From: WHSW01 sp963759295
GTDB lineage: Bacteria > Actinomycetota > Thermoleophilia > Solirubrobacterales > 70-9
Direction: 5' to 3'
Assembly: GCA_963759295.1 (NCBI GenBank)
Contig: CAVWYT010000016.1
Coordinates: 62,001 to 126,000 of the forward strand
Length of the DNA stretch: 64,000 bases
Shown: positions 9,261 through 20,486 of the stretch, one piece after another
Numbering within the stretch: position 1 is the stretch's first letter
Layout of the letters: each line of letters starts with the position of its first letter
Notes under the pieces: model-generated
Databases searched by the model: none
What the model was told of the DNA's origin: nothing
Seen by the model: only the letters and a program-made list of their open reading frames with translations
Made by a program: the position numbers and the translations under genes

Positions 9261-10748
9261 GTGGCCGACGAATATCCAACTGAGGCGGAGGGCTCCTCCG
9301 AATCCAATCTGCTCGCCGAGCGGCGGGGCAAGCTCGAGCGGCTGCGAGAGGCGGGAGTGGAGCCGTTCCCGCACGACTACGACGGACGGACCGAGATCGC
9401 CGCGGTGCGCTCGGCGCACGAAGGGCTCGCGGACGGTGAGGAGACCGACGACGCCTACCGGGTCGCGGGCCGGATCGCGGCCCGCCGCGGCCAGGGAAGG
9501 GCGGCGTTCATCGATCTCGTCGACGGCAGCGGGAAGATCCAGGTCCACGCCCGCCGCGACGTCCTCGACGCCGCCGAGTTCGACCGGCTCCTCGGGCTCG
9601 ACCTCGGGGACATCATCGGCGTCGAGGGGACGGCGTTCAAGACCCGGCGCGGCGAGCTCTCGCTGAAGGCGAGCGGCTGGACGTTGCTCGCCAAGAGCCT
9701 GCGACCGCCGCCCGACAAGTTCCACGGCCTCAGCGACACCGAGATTCGCTACCGCCACCGCGAGCTCGATCTGATCGCGAACCCAAAGACGCGCGAGCTG
9801 TTCCGCCGCCGCGGCGAGACGATCGCGGCGGTCCGCAACCGGCTCGACTCCGAGGGATTCGTCGAGGTCGAGACCCCGGTGCTGCAGCCGCTCTACGGCG
9901 GCGCTCTGGCGCGCCCGTTCACCACCCACCACAACGCGCTCGACCGAGATCTGTACCTGCGGATCGCAACCGAGCTCTACCTGAAGCGGTGCGTGGTCGG
10001 CGGCATCGACCGCGTGTACGAGCTCGGCAAGGACTTTCGCAACGAGGGCATCTCCTACAAGCACAACCCCGAGTTCACGATGCTCGAGTGGTACGAGGCC
10101 TACGCCGACTACGCCGACGCCGCCGACCGACACGAGCGCCTCGTCGCCTACGTCGCCGAGCGGGTGCTGGGCACGACCACGGTCGAGCGCGACGGGGTCG
10201 AGATCGAGCTCGCCCCGCCGTGGCGGCGGGTGACGCTGCGCGACGCGATCCTCGAGCGGACGGGCATCGACATCCTCGAGCATCCGACCCGCGAAACGCT
10301 GGCCGGGGCAATGGGCTCCGAGCCGGGTCCCGAGGAGGGCTGGGGCAAGCTGGTCGACGGCCTGCTCTCGAAGGAGGTCGAGCCGACCCTGGTGCAGCCG
10401 ACCTACGTCATCGACTATCCGGTCGAGATGTCGCCGTTCGCCAAGCGCCACCGATCCGAGGGGGGCCTGGTCGAGCGCTGGGAGGCCTACGTCGGCGGGT
10501 TCGAGATCTCGAACGCCTACTCGGAGCTCAACGATCCCGACGAGCAGCGCAGGCGCTTCGAGCAGCAGGCCGAGGAGCTTCGCCGTGGTGACCGCGAGTC
10601 TCAACCCTTCGATCGGTCCTACATCGAGGCGCTGGAGTACGGGATGCCACCGACCGCCGGCGTCGGGCTCGGCATCGATCGGCTGGTGATGTTGCTCACC
10701 GGCGCCGGCAGCCTGCGTGAGGTCGTGCTCTTCCCCGCCCTGCGGTGA
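9261..10748 (+). CDS. lysS: lysyl-tRNA synthetase, class II
   Basis: Charges tRNA-Lys. It has 495 residues with an N-terminal OB-fold anticodon domain (about residues 65-160, including the AFIDLVDGSGKIQV strand pair), then the class II core: motif 2 FRNEGISYKHNPEFTMLEWY and motif 3 GVGLGIDRLVMLLTG near the C-terminus. The GTG start at 9261 follows a leader of about 50 nt from a possible -10 hexamer TACGCT (9198-9203). The stop overlaps the next gene by 4 nt. Confidence 0.96.
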   Translation: MADEYPTEAEGSSESNLLAERRGKLERLREAGVEPFPHDYDGRTEIAAVRSAHEGLADGEETDDAYRVAGRIAARRGQGRAAFIDLVDGSGKIQVHARRDVLDAAEFDRLLGLDLGDIIGVEGTAFKTRRGELSLKASGWTLLAKSLRPPPDKFHGLSDTEIRYRHRELDLIANPKTRELFRRRGETIAAVRNRLDSEGFVEVETPVLQPLYGGALARPFTTHHNALDRDLYLRIATELYLKRCVVGGIDRVYELGKDFRNEGISYKHNPEFTMLEWYEAYADYADAADRHERLVAYVAERVLGTTTVERDGVEIELAPPWRRVTLRDAILERTGIDILEHPTRETLAGAMGSEPGPEEGWGKLVDGLLSKEVEPTLVQPTYVIDYPVEMSPFAKRHRSEGGLVERWEAYVGGFEISNAYSELNDPDEQRRRFEQQAEELRRGDRESQPFDRSYIEALEYGMPPTAGVGLGIDRLVMLLTGAGSLREVVLFPALR

Positions 10749-11092
10749 GCCTCCCGGCGACGGTGGCGGCGGTGATCGCGCTCGCCGCCGGTGGCGGTCC
10801 GACCTGCGATCCCGGGGCGGCGAACTGCGCGGCCGCGGGCGGCAGAATCGTGCTCGTCGAGTCGATCGACCCCGACGGCGACGGCGACGCCCACCTCGTG
10901 CTCGCCGGCTCCGGCGACGTCACGGCCCCGGGGATCTCGAGCATCGATGTCGAGCGCGCCCTGCGGCCCCACCCGCTACCGGGCGTCGGCGACTACCTGC
11001 GAGCCGCCGGCCCCGTGTACACCGGGTCGTTCGGCCAGCGCCAGATCCAGGCGACCGCGCTGCGGGTGGTGAGGACGACCGGCCGGCGCTGA
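10745..11092 (+). CDS. small putative exported protein of unknown function
   Basis: 115 residues; GTG 10745 overlaps the lysS stop (GTGA), so it is probably co-translated. A short hydrophobic N-terminus (residues 3-16) is followed by a Cys-containing stretch (CDPGAANC) and an acidic DPDGDGD segment that resembles a calcium-binding loop, then a compact domain ending VYTGSFGQRQIQATALRVV. No family is recognised. Codon use and the overlap argue for a real gene; the role and cellular location are guesses. Confidence 0.6.
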   Translation: MSLPATVAAVIALAAGGGPTCDPGAANCAAAGGRIVLVESIDPDGDGDAHLVLAGSGDVTAPGISSIDVERALRPHPLPGVGDYLRAAGPVYTGSFGQRQIQATALRVVRTTGRR

Positions 11093-11243
11093 GCGGAGCT
11101 CCGCCGTCGGGGCCCCTCATGCGGGTCGCCGCAGAGCGTCGGCGGACCTCGAGCGCGTCGGCGCATGGATATGCTGCCGCGGCTCGGTCCGGAGCCCGGC
11201 GCTCGGCAGGGCCGAGCCGAAACGAAACCGGAAGGGAATTCGG

Positions 11244-12323
11244 ATGCGCCGCCCATGGCTTCGACGCCGGACGACGATCGCGCTGGCGGTCGTCGGGATC
11301 GCGGTGACCGCCGCGGCTCCGGCGGCAGCACGGCCGGCGCCCGGCCAGGTGCATTTCCGCGGCACCGTGTACTCGTTCGACAACCAGGGCCCGATTGCAG
11401 GGGCCACGGTCCGTGTCGCCGAGCTGCCGGGGCGGTCGGCGACCAGCGCCGCCGACGGCAGCTACGACCTCGCCCTCCCCGACGGCACCAAGGTGACGCC
11501 CTACGTCGAGGCGTCCGGCTACCGGGGCATCCACCTGCAGAGCTTCGTCACCTCGGGCGCCGATCTCGAGCACGTCAACTTCCAGATCCCCACCACCGGC
11601 ACTTACGGGGCGCTCGCGGCGGCGCTCGGCGTCGAGGTGGACGCGAGCGGCGCGATCGTTCGCTGCGCGATCGTCTCCACGTTCAGCACGGTCGCCGTCC
11701 GCGACCTGAGCTTCGAAGAGTTCGTCGCCTACGGCGCCCACGGCGTCGCCGGGGCGACGGCCTCGGCTTCCCCCGCGCTGCCGGCGCCGGTGTACTTCAA
11801 CAGCTCGGTGATCCCGGACCGGTCGTTGACGCAGTCATCGGTCGACGGCGGCGTGATCTGGACCGAGGTCCCGGCCGGGGTCTACCGGGTCAGGGCTCGG
11901 CATCCGAGCACGCGCTTCGCCGAGTTCACGGCGAGCTGCGCTCCGGGCCGCCTGGTGAACGCCAATCCCCCGTGGGGGCTGCGCGAGCTGCGTCCCGGCG
12001 AGCCGCGCGACAAGCGGGTCTTCGCGTCGGTCAGCAGCGCGAGGGCCGAGCCCATCGGCGATCGCCGGCGCGTCGTCCGGGTCACAACGGCGGCCGACGA
12101 GTACGTCGCCGTCGCCGCCTCGGTCAGCAGGCGCGGCCACGAGCTGGTCGCGACCGAGCCCGGAAAGGGGGTCGGCGAGTACTCGCCCGGTGCGCGCCGG
12201 CTCTCGCTCGAGCTCCCTCGCAGGCCGCGGCGTGGCTCGGTGCGACTCGAGGTCGTGTTCACCGACGGCGCCGGCAACGAGCTCACCGAGACGAAGCGGG
12301 TCCGTCTTTTAAAGCGGCGTTAG
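11244..12323 (+). CDS. secreted protein with carboxypeptidase-regulatory-like beta domain
   Basis: 359 residues. A signal peptide at 1-30 (twin-Arg-like basic start, hydrophobic core, AAARPA) precedes a beta-rich domain at about 36-115 that looks like the carboxypeptidase regulatory fold (GTVYSFDNQGPIAGATVRVAELPG, TSAADGSYDLALPDG). The rest is beta-rich with two cysteines and a basic C-terminal tail, again like an extracellular adhesive or binding domain (VFTDGAGNELTET). GGAAGGG-like purines before ATG 11244 give a plausible ribosome site. Ligand unknown. Confidence 0.7.
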   Translation: MRRPWLRRRTTIALAVVGIAVTAAAPAAARPAPGQVHFRGTVYSFDNQGPIAGATVRVAELPGRSATSAADGSYDLALPDGTKVTPYVEASGYRGIHLQSFVTSGADLEHVNFQIPTTGTYGALAAALGVEVDASGAIVRCAIVSTFSTVAVRDLSFEEFVAYGAHGVAGATASASPALPAPVYFNSSVIPDRSLTQSSVDGGVIWTEVPAGVYRVRARHPSTRFAEFTASCAPGRLVNANPPWGLRELRPGEPRDKRVFASVSSARAEPIGDRRRVVRVTTAADEYVAVAASVSRRGHELVATEPGKGVGEYSPGARRLSLELPRRPRRGSVRLEVVFTDGAGNELTETKRVRLLKRR

Positions 12324-12586
12324 ACGCCCTGCTCGGCGCCGCCCCGGCCGGCGTGCCGGGACGGTCACCGCAACTTGCGGGCCCCGGGCGTGGTTTCGTG
12401 CCTGAGACGGGTCGGGCGGACGAACCGGCCCCGATATACTGACCACTCGTCGTCGTCGACAAGACCGGAGGTTCCTATCCAACGGCGCACCTCAGCCGAC
12501 AGGGGAGATGGAGCCGCCGGCGCTGTCGCGTCCCCCGGCCCGGCTAAAACTTAGGCAAGCACAGGGAAAAACAAGCGGAGATCTGG
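12324..12586 (+). promoter_or_regulatory. clpC upstream region with promoter and long leader
   Basis: A TATACT hexamer at 12435-12440 is the best -10 candidate; no -35 match or CtsR/HspR operator is obvious. The following leader of about 140 nt ends in AGCGGAG (12574-12580), 6 nt before TTG 12587. No ORF with coding character is seen. Confidence 0.5.
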
Positions 12587-15181
<2,595 letters not shown>

Positions 15182-15303
15182 GTCGGGCCCGAGGGCGACG
15201 GCGCGGGACGCGGCCGCGTTGTCTGCATCGTCCTGATGCTCAGAACTTGCGGTTCGGCGCTGCTCTCTGCACGCCGGGCGGTTGTTTCGTCGGGACCCGT
15301 GCG

Positions 15304-15315
15304 TACGATCGGCCC
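15304..15315 (+). promoter_or_regulatory. leaderless -10 element of radA
   Basis: TACGAT at 15304-15309, 6 nt, then GTG 15316. Confidence 0.55.
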
Positions 15316-16716
15316 GTGGCCCGCAACAGCTCGAGCTTCGTCTGCCAGGCGTGCGGGCATCAGTCGCTGACCTGGTCGGGTCGCTGCACCGGCTGCGGGG
15401 AGTGGAACACGCTGGTCGAGAGCCGGCGGGAGGCGCCGGTCGCCGGGCGCGCGGGAGCGCGCGCCGACGGCGAGGGACGGGCTGGCTCCCCGGTTCGCCT
15501 CCGCGACGTCTCCGCCCCCGCCACCGAACGGCTCGAGACCCGGATCGCCGAGCTCGACCGGGTGCTCGGGGGAGGGCTCGTGCCCGGCTCGCTGGTGCTG
15601 CTCGGCGGCTCCCCGGGGATCGGCAAGTCGACCCTGACCGGGATGGCGCTCGGCAACCTGGGCGCCGCGGGTCGCCGGGTGCTCTACGTCTCGGGCGAGG
15701 AGTCCGCGGCCCAGGTGCGGCTGCGGGCCGAGCGCCTCGGCGAGGCCGCGCTGGCGGTCCCGGCGCTCGCGGAGACCTCGCTCGAGGCGGTGATCGCGAC
15801 GCTCGAGGCGGAGCGGCCCGAGGCATGCGTGATCGACTCGGTGCAGACCCTGAGCGCCGAGGGCCTGACCGGCGCTCCGGGCTCCGTCGGCCAGGTGCGC
15901 GAGGCGGCGGGGGCGGTGATGGAGGTCGCGAAGCGGATCGACTGCGCGGTGATCCTCGTCGGCCACGTGACCAAGGAGGGCGCGGTCGCGGGCCCGCGGG
16001 TGCTCGAGCACCTGGTCGACTGCGTGCTCTTCTTCGAGGGCGAGAGGGAGCGCAGCTTCCGGACCGTGCGCGCGCTCAAGAACCGCTTCGGCGCAACCAG
16101 CGAGGTCGGCGTCTTCGAGATGCGCTCCGGTGGGCTGGTCGAGGTCGCCGACGCGTCGGCGCGTTTCGTCGGCGAGGCGAGCGCGGCGCCGGGTTCCGTC
16201 GTGCTCTGCTCGATGGAGGGCACGCGCCCGCTGTTGGTCGAGGTCCAGGCGCTCGTCGCGCCGACCGAGATCGTCCCGCCGCGGCGCGTCGCCACGGGCA
16301 TCGACCGCAGTCGCCTCGCGATGATCCTCGCCGTCGTCGCCCGCCACGGCGGACCGTCGCTGGCGGGCGCAGACGTGTTCGTCAACGTCGCCGGCGGGGT
16401 CAGGGTCGACGAGCCTGGCGCCGACCTCGCGGTCGCCCTGGCACTGGTCTCGGCGCACCGGGGAGAGTCGCTCGCCGACGCCGCGGGCAGACCGCTGGCC
16501 TGTTTCGGAGAGGTCGGGCTGACCGGCGAGCTGAGGCCGGTTGGCCACGCCGACCGCAGGCTCACCGAGGCCGCGAAGTTCGGGCTCGCCCCGGTGATCT
16601 GCCCGCCCGGCTCCGAGCGCCCCGGCGGCGCCGCGCCCCAGCCGACGCTGCGCGCCGCGGTCCGCGGCGCGCTCGGCCGCCGCGGCGAGCGGTCGCCGAT
16701 CGAGCACGCCGCATGA
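15316..16716 (+). CDS. radA: DNA repair protein RadA
   Basis: RecA-like ATPase that drives branch migration of recombination intermediates. It has 466 residues: a four-Cys zinc finger (C10, C13, C24, C27), Walker A GGSPGIGKS at 97-105, the RadA-specific KNRFG motif at 255-259, and a C-terminal Lon-protease-like domain (FVNVAGGVRVDEPGADLAVALAL). GTG 15316 is chosen because the leaderless -10 lies just upstream and the zinc finger begins soon after; earlier in-frame codons would add unconserved residues. It is followed by disA, the usual pairing. Confidence 0.95.
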   Translation: MARNSSSFVCQACGHQSLTWSGRCTGCGEWNTLVESRREAPVAGRAGARADGEGRAGSPVRLRDVSAPATERLETRIAELDRVLGGGLVPGSLVLLGGSPGIGKSTLTGMALGNLGAAGRRVLYVSGEESAAQVRLRAERLGEAALAVPALAETSLEAVIATLEAERPEACVIDSVQTLSAEGLTGAPGSVGQVREAAGAVMEVAKRIDCAVILVGHVTKEGAVAGPRVLEHLVDCVLFFEGERERSFRTVRALKNRFGATSEVGVFEMRSGGLVEVADASARFVGEASAAPGSVVLCSMEGTRPLLVEVQALVAPTEIVPPRRVATGIDRSRLAMILAVVARHGGPSLAGADVFVNVAGGVRVDEPGADLAVALALVSAHRGESLADAAGRPLACFGEVGLTGELRPVGHADRRLTEAAKFGLAPVICPPGSERPGGAAPQPTLRAAVRGALGRRGERSPIEHAA

Positions 16717-16788
16717 AGCGCTTGACAAGCGGCAATCCGACCTCTCCACACGGGATTTGGCTGAAAGCGCGGCCAGCAGGTGTTTTGC

Positions 16789-16800
16789 CAAAATCATCGG
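16789..16800 (+). promoter_or_regulatory. leaderless -10 element of disA
   Basis: CAAAAT at 16789-16794, 6 nt, then GTG 16801. The A-rich run stands out from the GC-rich surroundings. Confidence 0.5.
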
Positions 16801-17904
16801 GTGACGCGCGCCGAGGATGAGCTGAACGAGCTGGAGGCAAGGCAGGATCCCCGGCTCCTTCGGGCCCTCGACACGGTCGCCCCGGGCACGCCGCTGCGAG
16901 AGGGGATCGACAGCATCATCCACGCCCGGACCGGCGGCCTGATCGTGCTCGCGGATGCGGACGAGGTCTCGTTCCTGTTCTCCGGCGGGATCCGGCTCGA
17001 CATCGACTACACGCCGGCGCTGCTCTACCAGGTGGCGAAGATGGACGGGGCGATCGTGCTCCCGTCGGACGCGAGCAAGATCTACTGGGCCAACGTGCAG
17101 CTGATGCCGGACCCCACGATCCTCTCGATGGAGACCGGCACCCGTCACCGCACCGCCGAGCGGGTCTCGAAGCAGACCACGGCGCTCGTGATCGCGATCT
17201 CGCAGCGCCGCGACGTGGTCTCGCTCTACATCGAAGGGATCAAGTACATCCTCGAGGACATCGCGACGGTGCTTTCGAAGGCGAACCAGGGTCTCGCGAC
17301 GCTCGACAAATACCGCTCCCGGCTCGACCAGGTGAGCGGTCGACTGACCGCGCTCGAGTTCGCCGGCGGGGTGGTGCTCTACGACGTGCTCTCGGTCCTG
17401 CAGCGCGCCGAGATGGTGACTCGGATGGCAAGCGAGGTCGAGCGCTACATCATCGAGCTCGGCGCGGAGGGCAGGCTGATCGAGATGCAGCTCGAGGAGA
17501 GCGTCGTCGGGACGATGACCGAGCGGGCCGCGCTCGTGCGCGACTACTGCGCGATCGATTCCGAGCGGACGATCGAGCGGGCGCTCGACGAGCTCGCGGC
17601 GCTCGAGCACACCGAGCTGCTCGACTTCGGCCGGCTCGCCGAGCTGCTCGGCTACGACCGCAAGACCCACACCCTCGACTTCGCCGTCGCCCCGCGCGGT
17701 TACCGGGCGCTGGGCGCGGTACCGCGCCTGCCGCGCCTGGTCGCGCAAAAGGTCGTCAACCACTTTGGCGATCTGGAGTCACTTCTCGCCGCCTCGGACG
17801 CCGATCTTGAAGCGGTCGACGGGGTCGGCGAGACCCGCGCGAAGGAGATCCGGGAGGGCCTTCGCCGGCTTCAGGAGGTCGACATGGTCGACCGATACGG
17901 ATGA
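16801..17904 (+). CDS. disA: DNA integrity scanning diadenylate cyclase DisA
   Basis: Makes c-di-AMP from two ATP and slides along DNA, pausing at branched structures. It has 367 residues: the DAC domain with DGA at 82-84 and RHR at 115-117 (GTRHRTAERVSKQT), a helical linker, and a C-terminal helix-hairpin-helix region (VDGVGETRAKEIREGL). All catalytic motifs are present, so it should be active. Start GTG 16801 follows the leaderless -10. It is adjacent to radA, whose product inhibits DisA in Bacillus. Confidence 0.96.
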   Translation: MTRAEDELNELEARQDPRLLRALDTVAPGTPLREGIDSIIHARTGGLIVLADADEVSFLFSGGIRLDIDYTPALLYQVAKMDGAIVLPSDASKIYWANVQLMPDPTILSMETGTRHRTAERVSKQTTALVIAISQRRDVVSLYIEGIKYILEDIATVLSKANQGLATLDKYRSRLDQVSGRLTALEFAGGVVLYDVLSVLQRAEMVTRMASEVERYIIELGAEGRLIEMQLEESVVGTMTERAALVRDYCAIDSERTIERALDELAALEHTELLDFGRLAELLGYDRKTHTLDFAVAPRGYRALGAVPRLPRLVAQKVVNHFGDLESLLAASDADLEAVDGVGETRAKEIREGLRRLQEVDMVDRYG

Positions 17905-17911
17905 TCAACGA

Positions 17912-17933
17912 GACGGCCGCCGAGGCGGCCGTC
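17912..17933 (+). terminator. hairpin between disA and carD
   Basis: Perfect 9-bp GC stem (GACGGCCGC with GCGGCCGTC) and CGAG tetraloop, 7 nt after the disA stop and 7 nt before the carD ribosome site. It can act as terminator or attenuator; there is no U-run. Confidence 0.6.
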
Positions 17934-17979
17934 GCTACTTGAGGAGGCAGACATCACAGACATATCAGTAGAGGATCCC

Positions 17980-18519
17980 GTGATCGACGAGATCGAGCTC
18001 GAGCCCGCCGTGTGCGACTACGAGGTCGGCGACAACGTCGTCTATCCCCACCACGGCGCAGGCGTGGTCCTGAAGCGCGAGTCGCGCGACATGATGGGCG
18101 AATCCCGGGACTACCTGACCATCAAGATCCTGCACAACGAGATGACGGTGATGGTGCCGTGCGAGAACGCTCATCGGGCGGGGCTACGCCGGGTGATCGA
18201 CGAGGAGCAGGTGCGGCGGGTGATCGACGTGCTGACCGGCGAGGTCTCGGAGATGCCCAAGAACTGGAACCGTCGCTTCAAGTACAACCGCGAGAAGATC
18301 AAGACCGGCGACGTCTACGAGCTCGCCGAGGTCGTCCGCAACCTCGCCATCCGGGAGTGGGAGAAGGGCCTCTCCACAGGCGAGAAGCAGATGTACACGC
18401 GGGCGAAGAAGATCCTCGCGTCCGAGTTCATGTACGCCCTCGACAAGGACGCGGAAGGCGCCGAGGAGTACATCGACGGCTTGCTGGAGGAGCGCTTCGG
18501 CGCACCGGCCACGGCCTGA
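17980..18519 (+). CDS. carD: CarD/CdnL-type RNA polymerase-binding transcription regulator
   Basis: Binds the RNA polymerase beta lobe and stabilises open complexes at rRNA and other promoters; essential in mycobacteria. It has 179 residues: an N-terminal Tudor-like RNAP-interaction domain (DYEVGDNVVYPHHGAGVVL to about residue 60) and a helical DNA-binding domain including KNWNRRFKYNREKIKTGD and the KGLSTGEKQMY segment. GTG 17980 is the first conventional start. However, a perfect GAGGAGG (17941-17947) sits 5 nt before an in-frame ATC at 17953, which would add nine residues. It is followed by ispD, as in mycobacteria. Confidence 0.94.
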   Translation: MIDEIELEPAVCDYEVGDNVVYPHHGAGVVLKRESRDMMGESRDYLTIKILHNEMTVMVPCENAHRAGLRRVIDEEQVRRVIDVLTGEVSEMPKNWNRRFKYNREKIKTGDVYELAEVVRNLAIREWEKGLSTGEKQMYTRAKKILASEFMYALDKDAEGAEEYIDGLLEERFGAPATA

Positions 18520-18530
18520 CGGCCAGCTCC

Positions 18531-19243
18531 ATGCAGTCGCGCTGATCGCGGCCGCCGGCTCCGGAGAGAGGCTCGGAGCCGGCGGCCCCAAGGCGCTGAT
18601 CGAGGTCGGCGGCAAACCCTTGATCGCCTGGTCGCTGGAGGCGCTGCGCGCCTCCGGAGTGATCGAGGCGGTCGTGATCGCGGCCCCGCCCGGCCGCGAG
18701 GCAGAGCTCGAGCGGATCGCCGGCGAGATCGCCGGGACTCCGGCGGACGCGGGGTTCTTCCATCCGATCGTGGTCACGGGTGGCGAGACCCGCGCCGCGT
18801 CGGTCGGCCTCGCGCTCGCCGAGGCTCCGGCGTCAGCCGAGGCCTGCGTCGTGCACGACGCGGCTCGCCCGCTCGCCGCCGCGCGCCTGATCGCCGCCAC
18901 GGTGGCGCGACTGGCCGCCCGTCCCGACGCCGCGGGGGTGATCGCGGCGGCGCCGCTCACCGACACGGTCAAGCGCGTGGCGGCGGACGGCGAGGAGGTG
19001 GTCGCGACCGAGGACCGCTCGCAGCTCTGGGCCGCACAGACCCCCCAGACCTTTCGTGCCGGGGCGCTGCGCGAGGCCCACTCCCGAGACCCCGAGACCC
19101 TGGCGGCGGCAACCGACGACGCGATCCTCGTCGAGCGCGCCGGAGGGCTGGTCCTGATCGAGCCCGGGGGGGCGGACAACCTCAAGGTGACGACGCCGTT
19201 GGACCTGCGGGTGGTGGAGGCGCTGTTGCGGGAGCGCGAGTAG
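18531..19243 (+). CDS. ispD: 2-C-methyl-D-erythritol 4-phosphate cytidylyltransferase, start disrupted
   Basis: MEP-pathway enzyme joining CTP to methylerythritol phosphate. The body reads in the frame of the stop at 19241-19243: the CTP-binding loop AAAGSGERLGAGGPKAL (18551-18601), then VVHDAARPL, the AAQTPQTFRAGALREAH segment and the DDA and LVLIEPGGADNLKVTTPLDL regions. No ATG, GTG or TTG precedes the CTP loop in this frame; the first is TTG 18620, which would delete it. ATG 18531 is one frame off: adding one base after its second codon would join it to the body. Either a one-base deletion or error, or a non-canonical start, explains this. Stop TGA of carD lies 11 nt before ATG 18531. Confidence 0.85.
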
Positions 19244-19267
19244 TCGGCATCGGCGGCGTCGCCGCAG

Positions 19268-19429
19268 CTACCGCTCGCGCAGCATCACCCACATCACCGT
19301 CGCGGCAAACGCCAGCTGGCCGAAGGTGAGCGCCGTGCCGAAGTTCGCCGCGCCGAGCAGCGCCGCGATCCCGGTTGCGGCGGCGAACGTCCCGGCGAGC
19401 AGCGCGAGGTCGGTGAGCGTGCGGCTCAT
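19268..19429 (-). CDS. 53-residue membrane protein of unknown function
   Basis: ATG at 19429-19427, stop at 19268. Two hydrophobic segments are visible (LALLAGTFAAATGIAALLGAA and LTFGQLAFAATVMWVML), so it is probably a two-pass membrane peptide with both ends basic. Its ATG overlaps the TGA of the upstream DUF389 gene (ATGA), which argues for co-translation. It could be a small subunit or regulator of the DUF389 protein; no family is recognised. Confidence 0.6.
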   Translation of the reverse strand: MSRTLTDLALLAGTFAAATGIAALLGAANFGTALTFGQLAFAATVMWVMLRER

Positions 19430-20460
19430 CGCGGCGCGCTGGCCTCGTCGGTGGAGTGCTCGTGGGCGGCGCTGCCGACGCGCCGGCGTCGTCCGAGCGG
19501 CAGCCCGGCCTTCTCGCGCGCCTCGTGTTGGAGGTGGTCACGGCGGCGGCGGACGTAGAGCAGGCGCTGGACGTAGAGGGTCGCGACCCCGGCGAGCAGG
19601 ATCGCGCTCAGGTTGACGGCGAGCTGCAACATCGCCCCGCGCCATTCCGACCACTCGCCGTAGGCCGCGGCGAGGCCGATGTTGGCGGCGGCGGGGATCG
19701 TGGTCACCGAGACGAGAACCCCGATCAAGGCGCCCGACTTAGCCGCGGTCAGCGACAGGACGCCGGCGGTGCCCGCGAACGCGGCGACGATGAACGAGAA
19801 CGCGTCGGGGTGGGAGATGAAGTTGGTGAGCGGATGGGTGTCGACCGTGAACCCCTCAGGAGTCAGGTCGACCGCCCGGATGATGAGCGAGAACAGGAAG
19901 GCGGCCGTGATCCCGACCGGAAACCCGACCGCGAGCGCGGCGAACGACCGCCGGGCGACCTCCCGCCGCCGCTCGACGATCGCCACGCAGAGGCCGGCGA
20001 TCGGCCCGAACTCGGGGCCGACGATCATCGCGCCGACGATCAGGATCGGCGAGTCGAGCAGGATGCCGATCGATGCGATCAGGCATGCGAGGGCGATGAA
20101 GGCGAGGAAGATCCCCGAGAGCTCGGTGTTCTCGGAGGTTCGCGACTCGACCTCCTCCCAGACGACGGCGTCGCTCGGGTGTCCCTGGGCCGCCTCTTCG
20201 GCGGCCGCGGCGGCGGTCGAGATCGCCGAGTCGATGTGCTCGATCGCGATCGAGCCTTGAGTGTCGATCTCGAGCTCGCGCAGGTCGGAGACGATCACGC
20301 TGGCGTCCTCGCGGGCGACGTCGCAGAGGATCACATCGCCCTCGGGCTTGCGCGCGGCGCGCTCCAGGAAGATGATGTTGCAGGCCGAGGGGTGATGCTC
20401 GAGCAGGTCGAGCACGTGCTCGGCCTCATAGCTCGGGACCACGATCCGCATGTGGATCAT
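19426..20460 (-). CDS. DUF389 membrane protein
   Basis: 344 residues. The cytoplasmic N-terminal domain (about 1-115) is followed by several membrane segments from about residue 115 to 310, including GIFLAFIALACLIASIGILLDSPILIVGAMIVGPEFGPI, the hallmark DUF389 stretch with the GAMIVGPEFGP signature. The tail is very basic. Function of the family is unknown; it may be a transporter or channel. ATG 20460 or the internal ATG 20451 could be the start. Divergent from the PHP phosphatase gene, separated by only 26 nt. Confidence 0.85.
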   Translation of the reverse strand: MIHMRIVVPSYEAEHVLDLLEHHPSACNIIFLERAARKPEGDVILCDVAREDASVIVSDLRELEIDTQGSIAIEHIDSAISTAAAAAEEAAQGHPSDAVVWEEVESRTSENTELSGIFLAFIALACLIASIGILLDSPILIVGAMIVGPEFGPIAGLCVAIVERRREVARRSFAALAVGFPVGITAAFLFSLIIRAVDLTPEGFTVDTHPLTNFISHPDAFSFIVAAFAGTAGVLSLTAAKSGALIGVLVSVTTIPAAANIGLAAAYGEWSEWRGAMLQLAVNLSAILLAGVATLYVQRLLYVRRRRDHLQHEAREKAGLPLGRRRRVGSAAHEHSTDEASAPR

Positions 20461-20486
20461 TGGCGGCTAGCGTACCGGGGGCCTTC

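Noticed and set aside
12324..12586. HspR or CtsR operator before clpC
   Set aside because: No CTTGAGT-N7-ACTCAAG or tandem GGTCAAA-type heptads could be found.
16722..16750. TTGACA at 16722-16727 as a disA promoter
   Set aside because: No acceptable -10 lies 16-18 nt downstream (TCCACA); the CAAAAT hexamer near GTG 16801 fits better.
19456..20460. Long + strand frame opposite DUF389 running into the PHP gene
   Set aside because: Its first 340 codons are antisense shadow of the DUF389 gene; only the part after about 20590 is real and belongs to the frameshifted phosphatase.
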